From Parendozoicomonas haliclonae (GTDB lineage Bacteria; Pseudomonadota; Gammaproteobacteria; Pseudomonadales; Endozoicomonadaceae): 64,000 nucleotides of DNA. Within the stretch, counting starts at the first letter, position 1; every line of letters starts with the position of its first letter. The DNA is taken from positions 434,001-498,000 of the forward strand of contig NZ_FWPT01000001.1 in NCBI RefSeq assembly GCF_900174585.1. Direction: 5' to 3'. Positions 8,771-18,298 of the stretch are shown here, in pieces. Position numbers and translations under genes: made by a program. The notes beneath the pieces were generated by a model that did not search any database, had not been told where the DNA came from, and saw only the letters and a program-made list of their open reading frames with translations.

Positions 8771-9634
8771 ATGCGCATGCTGCAAGGGCGAATCACTTCT
8801 CTAATATCCCACTGTGCATTGTTCCTCACTGGTACGTTGCTGGCGGTGCAAACTGTGTCTGCTGATGTGTTGCGGGTTGCCGTGGCATCCAACTTTCGGC
8901 CGGTTGTGCAGGAGCTGGCGGATTCTTTCAGCCGACAGACCGGACATAGAGTCACGCTGTCTTCAGCCTCCAGTGGTGTGCTGTACAACCAGATTGTTCA
9001 TGGTGCGCCGTTTGATGTGTTTCTGTCTGCAGACAGTGAACGTCCGGCGATGCTGGAGAAGGAAGGCAAGCTGGTTGGGAAGCCACAAACCTACGCTTAT
9101 GGTCGTCTGGTTTTCTGGCAACCTCTGAATGCCAAGCCCGACTATCAGACCATTACTGAATGGCGTGGTCGTATTGCGATTGCCAACCCGGAAACAGCGC
9201 CTTACGGACTGGCCGCCAAGCAGGTACTGGAGCACTTCCATCTTTGGGGGGACAGCCGAATTCAGCTTCTGCAGGGCGCGAATATTCAGCAGGCCTGGCA
9301 GTTTGTGGCCACTGGCAATGTTCGGGCAGGTTTTGTGGCTCTGGCCCAGTTGCGTGCGGATAAGATCGACAGCGGCTATTTGCTGTTGAGGGATGAACTC
9401 TACACACCGATTCGTCAGGATGCTGCTGTGATTGCAGGCAGCAAGAATCAGCCTTTGGCCGAACAGTTTGTGCGCTTCCTGCTGGATAATGCGCAACAGG
9501 CGTTTATTCAGGACGCGGGTTATTATCCGGTCAGAGATGTTCAACCGACCAGAGACGCTCAACCGGTTGTGGAACCAAATGCCGGCTCTGAAAGTAAAAT
9601 CGAGTCAACATATACGCAAGTTTATAAAGGGTAA
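8771..9634 (+). CDS. modA: Molybdate ABC transporter periplasmic binding protein
   Basis: ModA binds molybdate or tungstate in the periplasm and delivers it to ModBC. A signal peptide covers about residues 1-31 (cleavage near VSA/DVL). The mature part has the family segments VAVASNFRPVVQEL, SSASSGVLYNQIVHGAPFDVFLSAD and IANPETAPYGLAAKQVLE. A C-terminal tail of about 25 residues rich in P, E and T goes beyond the usual end. ATG at 8771 follows a GGAG box and is preferred over TTG at 8768. It is the second gene of a moaE-modA-modB-modC run. Confidence 0.94.
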   Translation: MRMLQGRITSLISHCALFLTGTLLAVQTVSADVLRVAVASNFRPVVQELADSFSRQTGHRVTLSSASSGVLYNQIVHGAPFDVFLSADSERPAMLEKEGKLVGKPQTYAYGRLVFWQPLNAKPDYQTITEWRGRIAIANPETAPYGLAAKQVLEHFHLWGDSRIQLLQGANIQQAWQFVATGNVRAGFVALAQLRADKIDSGYLLLRDELYTPIRQDAAVIAGSKNQPLAEQFVRFLLDNAQQAFIQDAGYYPVRDVQPTRDAQPVVEPNAGSESKIESTYTQVYKG

Positions 9635-9637
9635 GGG

Positions 9638-10321
9638 ATGACAGAGCAGGTCTGGCAGGCCTTAATTATTACTCTGCAGCTGGCAGGTGTAACCACCGCA
9701 ATTCTTATGGTGCTTGGCCTGCCGCTGGCATGGAAGTTGTCTTCAATGACCAGTCGGGTTCGGCCTGCACTGGAGGCTTTGGTTGCCTTGCCGATGGTGC
9801 TGCCTCCAACAGTGCTGGGCTTTTATTTGCTGGTGGCCTTTTCTCCCAACAGTCTTCCCGGCCAGCTTTGGCAGGATATCACCGGCTCGACGCTGGCGTT
9901 CAGCTTCTCCGGTCTGGTGCTGGCTTCGGTATTTTATTCACTGCCATTTGTTGTTCAGCCTTTGCAACGGGCTTTTGAGCAGTTGGATCGAGGTCTGTTG
10001 GAAGCGGCTGCAACATTGGGAGCTTCACCACTGGATCGTTTCTTTTCAATCGTATTGCCACAAACTTTCCGTCCTCTGCTACTGGCCGCCAGCCTTGGCT
10101 TTGCCCATACCGTGGGAGAGTTTGGTGTTGTGCTGATGATTGGTGGCAATATTCCTGGTGAAACCCAGGTGCTTTCAATTGCGCTTTATGACGCTGTGGA
10201 AACCCAGGACTTTGCCAGTGCCCATCTCATTGCCGGAGGCCTGATCGGCTTTGCTCTGGTATTGCTGACCGCACTTTATACCCTGGATCGTCGTCCCTCC
10301 CGGAAGAAGGAGGCACACTGA
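9638..10321 (+). CDS. modB: Molybdate ABC transporter permease
   Basis: ModB is the inner-membrane channel of the molybdate importer and forms a homodimer. The 227 residues hold about five to six hydrophobic segments. The EAA loop that docks on ModC is visible as EAAATLGASPLDRFFSIVLP (about residues 121-140), and the motif HTVGEFGVVLMIGGNIPGET is typical of ModB. It starts 3 bp after modA and its stop codon overlaps the modC start by one base. Confidence 0.95.
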   Translation: MTEQVWQALIITLQLAGVTTAILMVLGLPLAWKLSSMTSRVRPALEALVALPMVLPPTVLGFYLLVAFSPNSLPGQLWQDITGSTLAFSFSGLVLASVFYSLPFVVQPLQRAFEQLDRGLLEAAATLGASPLDRFFSIVLPQTFRPLLLAASLGFAHTVGEFGVVLMIGGNIPGETQVLSIALYDAVETQDFASAHLIAGGLIGFALVLLTALYTLDRRPSRKKEAH

Positions 10322-11382
10322 TGTTGAGCTTTGATATTCATCTGGAACGTTCGGGCTTTACCCTTTCCGTCAATGAGCAACTGCAGCTGGTTGATATCAC
10401 CGGCATTATGGGGCCTTCCGGTTGTGGCAAGACGACGCTGTTACGCTGCCTGGCCGGTTTGGAAAAAATACCCGGCAGTTCTATCCAGTTTCGGGATGTG
10501 ATCTGGCAGAGGGAGCGTCAGTATCTGCCTGCGGATCAGCGACAGGTGGGTTATATCTTTCAGGATGGACGACTATTCCCTCATCTGAATGTACGGGACA
10601 ACCTCACCTATGGGGTGAAGCGCCGGCATCCGAGCAGTAATCACTTAACACCCGATGAAGTGATTGACTGGCTGGATATTGAGGCATTGCTTGCACGCCC
10701 TGTGCAGAGCCTGTCTGGCGGCCAAAGGCAAAGAGTAGCCATTGGGAGAGCCCTGCTGCGTTCACCGCAATTATTGATGATGGACGAGCCGATGGCTGCT
10801 TTGGATTGGGCGGCCAAGGTGAGAATCATTCCCCGCCTGCGTGAGTTGAATCGACGCTTTCACCTCCCCGTCCTGTTCGTCAGCCATGACCGGGAAGAGA
10901 TGGCACGGCTGGCCGACGATATGCTGTTGATGAGCAATGGTCAGATTGCTGATAAAGGTGCAGTACACTGGTTGCTAAGTCAGGCGCAGGGACTGCTGGC
11001 GGATGATCATGCGCTGTCTGTGCTGGATGGAACGGTGCGCAAAGTCGGTGACTATGGCGTCAGTGAGCTGGATGTGGATGGTTGTGAGATTGTTGTTGAT
11101 CAGGATGATCTTGAACCCGGGCAAAAGGTGCGTGTGGTCGTACAGGCGGCGGATATCAGTATTGCGCTGGATGATGTTCAGCGTATCAGTATTCAGAATC
11201 GTTTAAGAACCACACTCGAAGATATTCAGGAACTGGACGACAAGCACTGTTTATTACAGCTGCGCCTTAAAGAGCAGGTATTACTCGCACTGATCACACA
11301 AAGGGCCAGACATAAGTTGGCCTTGAATACGGGAATGATTGTTTATGCGCACTTCAAGGCTGCTCGCCTTGAAGTGCAATAA
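10321..11382 (+). CDS. modC: Molybdate ABC transporter ATP-binding protein
   Basis: ModC powers molybdate import. Walker A GPSGCGKTTLL (about 31-41), Q-loop FQDGRLFPH, signature LSGGQRQRVAIGRALL, Walker B LLMMDEPMAALD and the H-loop VSHDREEM are all present. Residues from about 290 form the C-terminal Mop/TOBE-type molybdate-binding domain, as expected for ModC (353 residues). It overlaps modB by one base. A perfect 12-bp hairpin lies within its final codons. Confidence 0.95.
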   Translation: MLSFDIHLERSGFTLSVNEQLQLVDITGIMGPSGCGKTTLLRCLAGLEKIPGSSIQFRDVIWQRERQYLPADQRQVGYIFQDGRLFPHLNVRDNLTYGVKRRHPSSNHLTPDEVIDWLDIEALLARPVQSLSGGQRQRVAIGRALLRSPQLLMMDEPMAALDWAAKVRIIPRLRELNRRFHLPVLFVSHDREEMARLADDMLLMSNGQIADKGAVHWLLSQAQGLLADDHALSVLDGTVRKVGDYGVSELDVDGCEIVVDQDDLEPGQKVRVVVQAADISIALDDVQRISIQNRLRTTLEDIQELDDKHCLLQLRLKEQVLLALITQRARHKLALNTGMIVYAHFKAARLEVQ

Positions 11383-11401
11383 CCGAAATATTTATTTCGG
11401 T
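11349..11401. terminator. Twin hairpins between convergent modC and glsA
   Basis: Two adjacent stems: a 12-bp perfect stem (arms 11349-11360 and 11366-11377) made entirely from the last modC codons, and an 8-bp stem ACCGAAAT/ATTTCGGT (11382-11389 and 11394-11401) that spans the glsA stop. Neither has a long U-tract, but their place between convergent genes suggests bidirectional termination or mRNA 3'-end protection. Confidence 0.5.
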
Positions 11402-12330
11402 GCATAAACGTTCAGGTTCAGCTTGTTAGCAATATAGCGAATCATCAACTGCGCCCTGACACTATTGCCGGCTTCATCCAGAGGCGGAGAAAAGCCGGCA
11501 ATCGCCATCTGTCCGGGTACCACGGCGAGTACACCACCGCCAACGCCACTCTTACCGGGCAGGCCCACCAGAAACGCCCAGTCTCCGGAATAGTCGTAAA
11601 GCCCTTCCATGGTCATCTCCGCCAGAATCGGTGCAATATTTTGCGGGCTGATGATCTTTTCACCGGTGACCGGATTGGTGCCGTTGTTCGCCAGTGTTCC
11701 GGCCAGTGTGGCCAGATCATCGCAGGTCACCAGCGTTGAACACTGTCGGGTATAAACCTCGCAGGCTTCCATAGGGTCACTAAAGCAGTTGCCAGCCGCA
11801 TAAAGTAGCCAGGCAATACCCCGGTTATGGAAGTTGGTGTCCTGTTCAGAGGTGTTGATGTCATCCGATAGCGAGACATTGGCCGACATAATCCGACGCT
11901 GGAAATCGAGAATCATCTGCCAGCGCGCTTCTTTGTCGGGAGCATCGAGAAAGCTGACAGTGGCCATCGCTCCGGCATTTACCAACGGGGAGAGAGGTTT
12001 GTCTTTGTGAGCTACCAAAGCCAGAACAGAATTAAAGGGTAGACCTGTGGGTTCTGCGCCAATCTTTGTGCGCACCATCTCGGCGCCTTTCTGCTCCATG
12101 GCCAGAGCAAGAGAAGGTACCTTGCTGATGGACTCGATAGCAAAGCGATAGTCGGCATCACCACTGTGCACGACATTGCCATCACAGGTGACTATCGACA
12201 GGGCACATAAGTGTGAGGGCACACTGGCGAGAAATGGGATGTAGTCGGCATTGGCACCGTCGGAACATTTGCGCCCCATAGACACGGCCTCATCGGCCAG
12301 AGTCTGTAACTGATCTATGGAATAGTTCAT
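11392..12330 (-). CDS. glsA: Glutaminase
   Basis: This enzyme hydrolyses glutamine to glutamate and ammonia in the cytoplasm. It belongs to the serine-dependent beta-lactamase-like glutaminase family: the catalytic SxxK is ESISK (about residues 67-71), followed by the NAGA motif (LVNAGAMAT) and GLPGKSGVGGG near residue 259. The 312-residue length is normal. The start overlaps the gadC stop by four bases (ATGA), so the two are translationally coupled. In E. coli this glutaminase supplies glutamate and ammonia for acid resistance, and the context here points to the same role. Confidence 0.95.
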   Translation of the reverse strand: MNYSIDQLQTLADEAVSMGRKCSDGANADYIPFLASVPSHLCALSIVTCDGNVVHSGDADYRFAIESISKVPSLALAMEQKGAEMVRTKIGAEPTGLPFNSVLALVAHKDKPLSPLVNAGAMATVSFLDAPDKEARWQMILDFQRRIMSANVSLSDDINTSEQDTNFHNRGIAWLLYAAGNCFSDPMEACEVYTRQCSTLVTCDDLATLAGTLANNGTNPVTGEKIISPQNIAPILAEMTMEGLYDYSGDWAFLVGLPGKSGVGGGVLAVVPGQMAIAGFSPPLDEAGNSVRAQLMIRYIANKLNLNVYAPK

Positions 12331-13916
12331 GACTTATCCTCAGTTGGTGGAGTCGAGGTATCGGCGGCTTTTTTCTTATGCAACCACTGGAAATGTTTGG
12401 TTGACAGTTTATGGGTATGGGTATCGGAATCGTTTTGAATACCGGGGTGAGTATTTTCAAGTTCCCAGGTAAACGGCGCGAAATCCGTATCGTCAGCCTT
12501 CCAGTGCGGTTTGCGGTTGTGGTAGATCACAAAAGGGAGAATGACGAAGAAGATCGTCAGCGCAATCAAAATCAGCACGTATTCAGTCGGGCTGCCAATT
12601 TCGATCTGGCCTGGTGGAATAAAGCTGAATAAAAACGCCAGAAGTGAACCGATAAAGCCAATCCCGGCCACCACAAACATACCGTATTTTCCGCCGGGTA
12701 TACGGTAAGGGCGTGGACGATTGGGTTGGGAGAAGCGCAGATAAATACCTGCCGCGAACATCAGCAGATACATAATCAGATAGAGGATAACAGTCAACTG
12801 GCTGAGTATCTGGTAGGTTGCCTGCACAGAGGGCATAACCACAAACAGAACCGAGAGAACCGTAACTATGCCACCCTGAACCAGCATGATATGGGTCGCC
12901 ATGCCATGCTTGTTGGTGTACTGCCAGAAACGAGGCAGGTAACCGGCTTTAGCGACAACCAGCAAACCAGACGATGGTCCGCTAACCCAGGTAATAATAC
13001 CGGCGAGTACGCCAATCGCGAGACAGATCGCCATGACCGGAGCAAGGAAACCGATACCGGCCCATTCAAACATATCGAAGTAGGCGACAAGGAGAGATTG
13101 AGTCAGGTTAATCTCTGACTGGGGAATAACAAAGCCTATCGCCAGTGTGCCCAGTACAAAAATAACAACGGTTCCAATGGAAGCAATAGCAATCGCCATG
13201 GGGTAGGATTTGGAGGCATTATCCAGCTCTTTCACATGGATGGCATTCATCTCCATACCGGCGTAGAACAGGAAAATACTGGCGGCCAGAACAATATTAC
13301 TGAAGTTGGTAAAGTCCGGAAGCACATCACCCCAGCTCAACTCTATATGTACAGGTTGGCCACTGAAGAGATAACAGAAACCAAGAATAATCAAAATAAT
13401 GGCTGGGATAATCGTCCCGATCATGCCGCCCCATTTCGATACCTTTGAAAAGGCTTCAACACCTCTGAAGGCAATAATGGTTGCCAGCCAGTAGATAGCC
13501 AGCACAATACACAGAACAAAAATCTTATTGGACGACAACGCCTGATCATAGGTTTGATCAGGCCCGATAAAGGCAAGGGAGACGGCACCAAAAGTCAGGG
13601 CTGTGGGAAACCAGACACTCACCTCGGTAAACAGCATGAACATAGCCAGAAAAGCCCACTCTGGCCCAAAGGCTTCACCAACCCAGCGAAAGACTCCACC
13701 TTTCTCAGGCCAGCCCGTGGCTAACTCGGCAGCAACAAGGGATACGGGGATGAGGAAAAAGACCGCCGCGAAAATATAAAAGAATATGGAACTCAACCCA
13801 TATTCAGCCTCCGCAGGAAGTCCTCGCAAGCTGACGACCGCCACCACATTCATAATGGCGAAAGTGAACACTGTCAGCTTTGCTACACCACCTTTTGATT
13901 GGGGTGTTTCAGCCAT
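12327..13916 (-). CDS. gadC: Glutamate/GABA antiporter
   Basis: GadC exchanges extracellular glutamate (or glutamine) for cytoplasmic GABA in the inner membrane and so exports the product of GadB. The 529 residues include about 12 hydrophobic segments of the APC superfamily, beginning near residue 14, with the helix-1 region IMNVVAVVSLRGLPAEAEYG typical of GadC. The hydrophilic C-terminal tail (last about 60 residues, charged, with several histidines) resembles the pH-sensing plug of E. coli GadC. AAGAGG lies nine bases before the ATG. It follows gadB and overlaps glsA. Confidence 0.94.
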   Translation of the reverse strand: MAETPQSKGGVAKLTVFTFAIMNVVAVVSLRGLPAEAEYGLSSIFFYIFAAVFFLIPVSLVAAELATGWPEKGGVFRWVGEAFGPEWAFLAMFMLFTEVSVWFPTALTFGAVSLAFIGPDQTYDQALSSNKIFVLCIVLAIYWLATIIAFRGVEAFSKVSKWGGMIGTIIPAIILIILGFCYLFSGQPVHIELSWGDVLPDFTNFSNIVLAASIFLFYAGMEMNAIHVKELDNASKSYPMAIAIASIGTVVIFVLGTLAIGFVIPQSEINLTQSLLVAYFDMFEWAGIGFLAPVMAICLAIGVLAGIITWVSGPSSGLLVVAKAGYLPRFWQYTNKHGMATHIMLVQGGIVTVLSVLFVVMPSVQATYQILSQLTVILYLIMYLLMFAAGIYLRFSQPNRPRPYRIPGGKYGMFVVAGIGFIGSLLAFLFSFIPPGQIEIGSPTEYVLILIALTIFFVILPFVIYHNRKPHWKADDTDFAPFTWELENTHPGIQNDSDTHTHKLSTKHFQWLHKKKAADTSTPPTEDKS

Positions 13917-13953
13917 AACATTTACCTCTTGCTGCGAAATGACCCTGATAGAT

Positions 13954-13994
13954 AAAAAAAGAAATGGGGAGCCCTGCTAATAAGACCGGCTCCC
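13954..13994 (-). terminator. Rho-independent terminator after gadB
   Basis: On the minus strand GGGAGCC (13988-13994) pairs with GGCTCCC (13967-13973) and is followed by CATTTCTTTTTTT. It lies between gadB and gadC, so gadC-glsA may depend on read-through or on their own promoter. Confidence 0.75.
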
Positions 13995-14003
13995 TCTTCA
14001 ATA

Positions 14004-15383
14004 TCAGGTATGACTGAACCCAGGTTGATGAGACATGGTGGTATCAACCGGATGTTTCTGGAGGTACTCCACTGAGCGCTTGATGTCGTTCACCAGCAGG
14101 CTGGCCAGATCCCGACTGACACCGTGGCGAATCATAATACGCTGGATAACTGTGCCATCACGATGCGCAGGCAGAGGGTAGGATGCTATCTGCCAGCCAC
14201 GCATACGTACACGGTCGGATAGATCGTAAAGCGTGAAGCCCCAGTCTCCAGGTTTCAGGGTGTAGCTAAGGCCGGGTAATCCTCCAACACCGTCGTACAG
14301 AACCTTGAACGGTTCCATATCCTCAATCTGTTTGGCAATCCACTGAGCCGTATCCATACAGGCATGCTGGATACCTTTATACCCCTCAAAGCCCAGCCGC
14401 ATAAGATTGTAATACTGGGCAACAATCTGACCGCCGGGGCGAGAGAAGTTGAGCGCAAAGGTCGGCATATTGCCGCCGAGATAATCGACATAAAAGATCA
14501 AATCGTCTGGCAGATCGCTTTTTTCTCTCCAGACCACCCAGCCCACTCCAAGTGGCGCCATGCCGTATTTGTGACCGGAAGCGTTAATGGATTTCACCCG
14601 CTCGATGCGGAAATCCCAGAGAAGTTCTGGTTGTAAAAAAGGAGCGATAAACGCACCTGACGCAGCATCTACATGAATGGGAATATCAAGGCCTGTGTCC
14701 TGCTGGATCTTGTCTAAAGCCTTGGACACAGCCAAGACATCTTCATAGGCACAGGTGTAGGTAATGCCCAGAGTCGGGACGACACCGATGGTGTTTTCAT
14801 CGACATAATCCTTGATCTTGTCAGGGTTCATGCCGACCTCATCACCATCCAGCGGGATCTGGCGCACTTCTACATCAAAGTAGCGGGCAAACTTATGCCA
14901 GCAGATCTGTACCGGGCCAAAAATAATATTCGGCTTGGAAGCGTCTTTACCCTCCGCTTCACGCTTTTTGCGCCACCGCCACTTCAGTGCCAGTCCGCCC
15001 AGCATGGCGGCTTCTGAAGAGCCGGTGGTTGAGCAGCCAATGGTTTGTTTGGAGGAAGGGCTATTCCAGAGTTTGGCCAGAATATGAACGCAGCGGGATT
15101 CCATTTCTGCAGTCTGAGGATATTCATCTTTGTCGATCATGTTCTTGTCGACACAGGTATCCATCAAGTCATGAACCTGAGGCTCCATCCAGGTTGAGCA
15201 GAAGGTGGCAAGATTCTGTCGTGCATTACCATCAAGAAGAAGTTCGTCTTTTAACAGCTGATGAATAACATCAGGAGAGTGGCTTTTTTCCGGTAACTGA
15301 TATTTCGGCAGAGATAGTTCAGAGATAGGCTGCTCGAAAATATCCGCATCGGGTATATCAGACTTCGTGATATGAAGCGCCAT
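14004..15383 (-). CDS. gadB: Glutamate decarboxylase
   Basis: A PLP enzyme that converts glutamate to GABA and CO2, using up one proton. The 459-residue length is close to E. coli GadB. The PLP lysine lies in [18 protein letters not shown], and the family segments [20 protein letters not shown] and [14 protein letters not shown] are present. The C terminus ends with a histidine (QPGFSHT), near where E. coli GadB uses a C-terminal His to close its active site at neutral pH. It is the first gene of the gadB-gadC-glsA set. Confidence 0.95.
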   Translation of the reverse strand: MALHITKSDIPDADIFEQPISELSLPKYQLPEKSHSPDVIHQLLKDELLLDGNARQNLATFCSTWMEPQVHDLMDTCVDKNMIDKDEYPQTAEMESRCVHILAKLWNSPSSKQTIGCSTTGSSEAAMLGGLALKWRWRKKREAEGKDASKPNIIFGPVQICWHKFARYFDVEVRQIPLDGDEVGMNPDKIKDYVDENTIGVVPTLGITYTCAYEDVLAVSKALDKIQQDTGLDIPIHVDAASGAFIAPFLQPELLWDFRIERVKSINASGHKYGMAPLGVGWVVWREKSDLPDDLIFYVDYLGGNMPTFALNFSRPGGQIVAQYYNLMRLGFEGYKGIQHACMDTAQWIAKQIEDMEPFKVLYDGVGGLPGLSYTLKPGDWGFTLYDLSDRVRMRGWQIASYPLPAHRDGTVIQRIMIRHGVSRDLASLLVNDIKRSVEYLQKHPVDTTMSHQPGFSHT

Positions 15384-15711
15384 AACAGCTTTATCCTCTT
15401 CTCAGTGAATGCCGGACAGTTTGTTGAATAAATAGTCGATGACTCCGGATACTGCTGAGTAGCACTGCAAAAAAGGGAATATTGCTGGGATCGGTTTACA
15501 GAGGTGAGGGCTGCAAGTGGCGTGGCGCCTACTGTATTGAATTTTCTTTTAGGCTTTCTGGTTAGCTATCAAAAAAAATCATGCTGGTTGGTCGTTTGTC
15601 TGGAATTCTGCTTGAAGATGCAGAACATTTATCAGCGCAATAGCGGTATTCAGGTTTACAGGCGGTAAGCGTGTGCTTACTGTAAGAGAATATCTACCGG
15701 GTAAGATCAAC
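15384..15711. other. Divergent gap between gadB and dgt
   Basis: This gap should hold both promoters. I see short inverted repeats (TTCTGC/GCAGAA near 15610, and a bulged stem TTACA-GTAAGC/GCTTAC-TGTAA at about 15656-15684 just before dgt) but no confident promoter hexamers and no RNA gene. Confidence 0.4.
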
Positions 15712-17154
15712 ATGGATTACAAGACCAAGATCACTTGCCGGCGACAACGTCCGACGACTGTCGAGGGGCGGGATATTGTTGAAGAGACGGAAAGTAATCG
15801 TGGGCGGATTATTCAATCGGCCGCCATACGACGGCTTCAGCAGAAAACCCAGGTGTACCCACTGGAAAGTAACGCAGCCGTAAGAAGCCGCCTGACGCAC
15901 TCACTGGAAGTGCAGCAGACCGGGCGCTTTATCTCCCGCAGTATCTTGAAGCATTTTGCTGATCAGGGGCAGTTGGCCGAGCTGGGGTTGGAAGGGATTG
16001 AAACAGCCTTTACCAATCTGGTCGAGATGGCATGCCTGATGCACGATGTTGGCAACCCACCATTTGGTCACTTTGGGGAAGCCGCCATTAATGACTGGAT
16101 GGAGAAACATGGTCATGCCTGCTTCCTGAAAACGGTCGGCGAGTCGTTTTCGATTCCGGCTTTGTATACCGATAAATTATTACCGGATCTTCTGCACTTT
16201 GAGGGAAACGCACAGGGGCTGCGTATCATTCATAGTCTGCAAAAGCTGAACCTGACCACATCCCAGGTCGCAGCATTGGTGAAGTACACGCGTCCGGCCT
16301 GGCAGACAGAAGCCGATGAAGGCTACCGCTATCGCCATAAAAAGCCCGGCTGTTATTACAGCGAAGAGCCGCTGATCCATATGATCTGGCAGCATCTGGA
16401 TATTGCCCCCGGCCATCGTTTTCCATTGGTTTACATCATGGAGGCGGCAGATGATATTGCCTATTGTATTGCCGATATCGAAGATGCTGTGGATAAAGGC
16501 ATTCTGAACCTGAGGCAGCTACAACAGCTTTTGCAGGAAGAGTGGCAGGAGCAGTGCCAGAGAAAGGATTTTGGTGAGAGTGAGTACTTGCCTGATATTG
16601 TCGCCAACGCCCTTGGCAACAATGCGACAGCGCATTTGTTTATCACCCGGTTGAGAACACGATTGGTAAAAGATCTTGTGGCCTACGCCACTGCCCGTTA
16701 CAGCGAACATCATCAGGCGATTTTTGATGGCTCTCTCGATGAGCCGCTTATTGATGGCGGCTCGGAGCAGCATCTTGCCTTGTTGACACTGAAGTGGGTC
16801 GCCCGCAAGCATGTGTTCAGCCAGCCGGAAGTGGAAACACCTGAGCTGCGCGGTTATGCCGCGTTGATGGGGTTGATGGTGATCTACCAGCCACTGCTGG
16901 AAATTCCGGGAGACGAGTTCAGGGAGATTGTTGAACAGCGCCCAACCCGGCACTTTATCGCCCAACGACTCTATCACCGGATGTCGGGCAAGCATAAAGA
17001 GGCTTATTGTGAAGCGGTGGCGGGTCTGAAAGGCAGTGTTGAAGAGCAGGCTGCGCTGGAGTGGTATTATCGAGTCAGGCTGCTGATCGATTATATGTCG
17101 GGCATGACTGATAACTATGTGCTGGAAGAGTATCAGTGTTTGTCTGCCATTTAA
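15712..17154 (+). CDS. dgt: Deoxyguanosinetriphosphate triphosphohydrolase
   Basis: This HD-domain enzyme splits dGTP into deoxyguanosine and triphosphate. The 480 residues match the longer enterobacterial type. IIQSAAIRRLQQKTQVYPLE and AAVRSRLTHSLEVQQTGR near the N terminus are nearly identical to E. coli Dgt. The metal-binding HD pair is in LMHDVGNPPFGHFGE, with the partner aspartate in MEAADDIAYCIADIED. ATG at 15712 is chosen from the family N terminus; an in-frame TTG at 15673 is unlikely. Enzymes of this family control dNTP pools and can limit phage replication. Confidence 0.94.
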   Translation: MDYKTKITCRRQRPTTVEGRDIVEETESNRGRIIQSAAIRRLQQKTQVYPLESNAAVRSRLTHSLEVQQTGRFISRSILKHFADQGQLAELGLEGIETAFTNLVEMACLMHDVGNPPFGHFGEAAINDWMEKHGHACFLKTVGESFSIPALYTDKLLPDLLHFEGNAQGLRIIHSLQKLNLTTSQVAALVKYTRPAWQTEADEGYRYRHKKPGCYYSEEPLIHMIWQHLDIAPGHRFPLVYIMEAADDIAYCIADIEDAVDKGILNLRQLQQLLQEEWQEQCQRKDFGESEYLPDIVANALGNNATAHLFITRLRTRLVKDLVAYATARYSEHHQAIFDGSLDEPLIDGGSEQHLALLTLKWVARKHVFSQPEVETPELRGYAALMGLMVIYQPLLEIPGDEFREIVEQRPTRHFIAQRLYHRMSGKHKEAYCEAVAGLKGSVEEQAALEWYYRVRLLIDYMSGMTDNYVLEEYQCLSAI

Positions 17155-17156
17155 CC

Positions 17157-17195
17157 GGAACTCTGTGCAGGATGTGTAGCACTGCACAGAGTTCC
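17157..17195. terminator. 14-bp hairpin between convergent dgt and Nudix gene
   Basis: GGAACTCTGTGCAG (17157-17170) and its exact complement (17182-17195) surround an 11-nt loop, placed between two convergent stops. There is no U-tract on either side. It probably acts bidirectionally. Confidence 0.55.
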
Positions 17196-17207
17196 TAACC
17201 CCATAGC

Positions 17208-17693
17208 TTAGAGGCTGTACTCTCTGGCGGGAATCAGTTCAGGATGGTTGGGTATGGCAAGCAGTCTTTCTTTGAGGAACGCCGGTCTTACGTCTGTCTC
17301 GGACAGCTGATCCAGCGGGAACCATTTGAAGCGCAGAGTTGCGCCTTCATCTTCAACGGTAAACTCGCCCTTACGGTAGAGCTCATCCTGATTCTCAACG
17401 GATATCAGGTAAAAGAACCCCAGCTCGTGAAACAGATGGCTTTCTTTGTAAAGTTGCTCGGCAATCCATAAAGGACGGGCAGAGGCGACGGTATAGCCAA
17501 TCTCTTCCTGAACCTCCCTCCTGACACCTTCCTCGGATAGCTCTCCAAAATGCATCTTGCCACCGGGTAGTGCCCAGTAACCATCTTTCTCGAACTGATG
17601 CAGCAGAATCGCATTGTTATGAATAATGACGGCGCAACAACGAATTTTGAGGCGACAGTCACCTTTCACAATTTCCAGATCTTTGTTCAACAT
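17208..17693 (-). CDS. Nudix hydrolase
   Basis: A 161-residue protein whose Nudix box is complete: G(x5)E(x7)REVQEEIGY beginning at GGKMHFGELSEE (about residue 45). Nudix enzymes hydrolyse nucleoside diphosphates linked to another group; the substrate cannot be read from sequence. The ending PREYSL-like tail carries no domain. It is a single gene facing dgt and is not obviously linked to its upstream neighbour. Confidence 0.85.
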   Translation of the reverse strand: MLNKDLEIVKGDCRLKIRCCAVIIHNNAILLHQFEKDGYWALPGGKMHFGELSEEGVRREVQEEIGYTVASARPLWIAEQLYKESHLFHELGFFYLISVENQDELYRKGEFTVEDEGATLRFKWFPLDQLSETDVRPAFLKERLLAIPNHPELIPAREYSL

Positions 17694-17734
17694 AGTTATG
17701 TTATTTAGGGCTCTTTAGAATTGCTGCAGTAACC

Positions 17735-18223
17735 TCAATAAAAGGTGAAGCACTGATCAGTTGTGGACCAGGAGGCGATGATCAGCTTCTCTGGCGGATA
17801 ATCATTTTCATAGACGTTGGCGCTATCCCTCATAATGGAGCCTAGATTTTTAAGACTATCTCGTTCGTCGTGCTTATAAATAAAGAGCTTGTTTGCGGCA
17901 TCTGCTTGCAAGAGTTTAAAAAAGTCTCGACGAATACCACCTTCACAGGTGCTTGAGAGTTCAAATTCTGCAGCAATTTCGACGCCGACGAATCGTCCAT
18001 TTTTGTAGCGACGGATGGTGAGGTCATAGAGCCACTCTTTGTGTGAGCTTTCCTTTTCATCCGAAGAGTTTGGCATGTAAGTGTATTCGTCCTTCAGATC
18101 TCGAAACTCTTCAGAGAGTCGAGATTTCAGCTTTGCATTAACGTCTTTTGGCTTCCAGCCTTCTGCAATAATTTCACTGGTCAGTTTGCTCAGAATATTA
18201 TGAATTTTTCTGTTAGTGCTCAT
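17735..18223 (-). CDS. Unknown 162-residue soluble protein
   Basis: I do not recognise this protein. It has a charged helical N terminus (about residues 1-50) followed by an alternating strand/helix part with IRRYKNGRFVGVEIAAEFELSS and ending in IIASWSTTDQCFTFY. The xVEIAAEFE segment is compatible with a PD-(D/E)xK-like core, but this is not enough to call a nuclease. No signal peptide or membrane segment is visible, and the ATG has only a weak Shine-Dalgarno. Confidence 0.6.
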   Translation of the reverse strand: MSTNRKIHNILSKLTSEIIAEGWKPKDVNAKLKSRLSEEFRDLKDEYTYMPNSSDEKESSHKEWLYDLTIRRYKNGRFVGVEIAAEFELSSTCEGGIRRDFFKLLQADAANKLFIYKHDERDSLKNLGSIMRDSANVYENDYPPEKLIIASWSTTDQCFTFY

Positions 18224-18298
18224 TTATAACTGCAATTCTTATTATTGGTTTTGGGAGATGATTTACGTAAAACTATTGCCGTAGTGATAGCTATTGAA

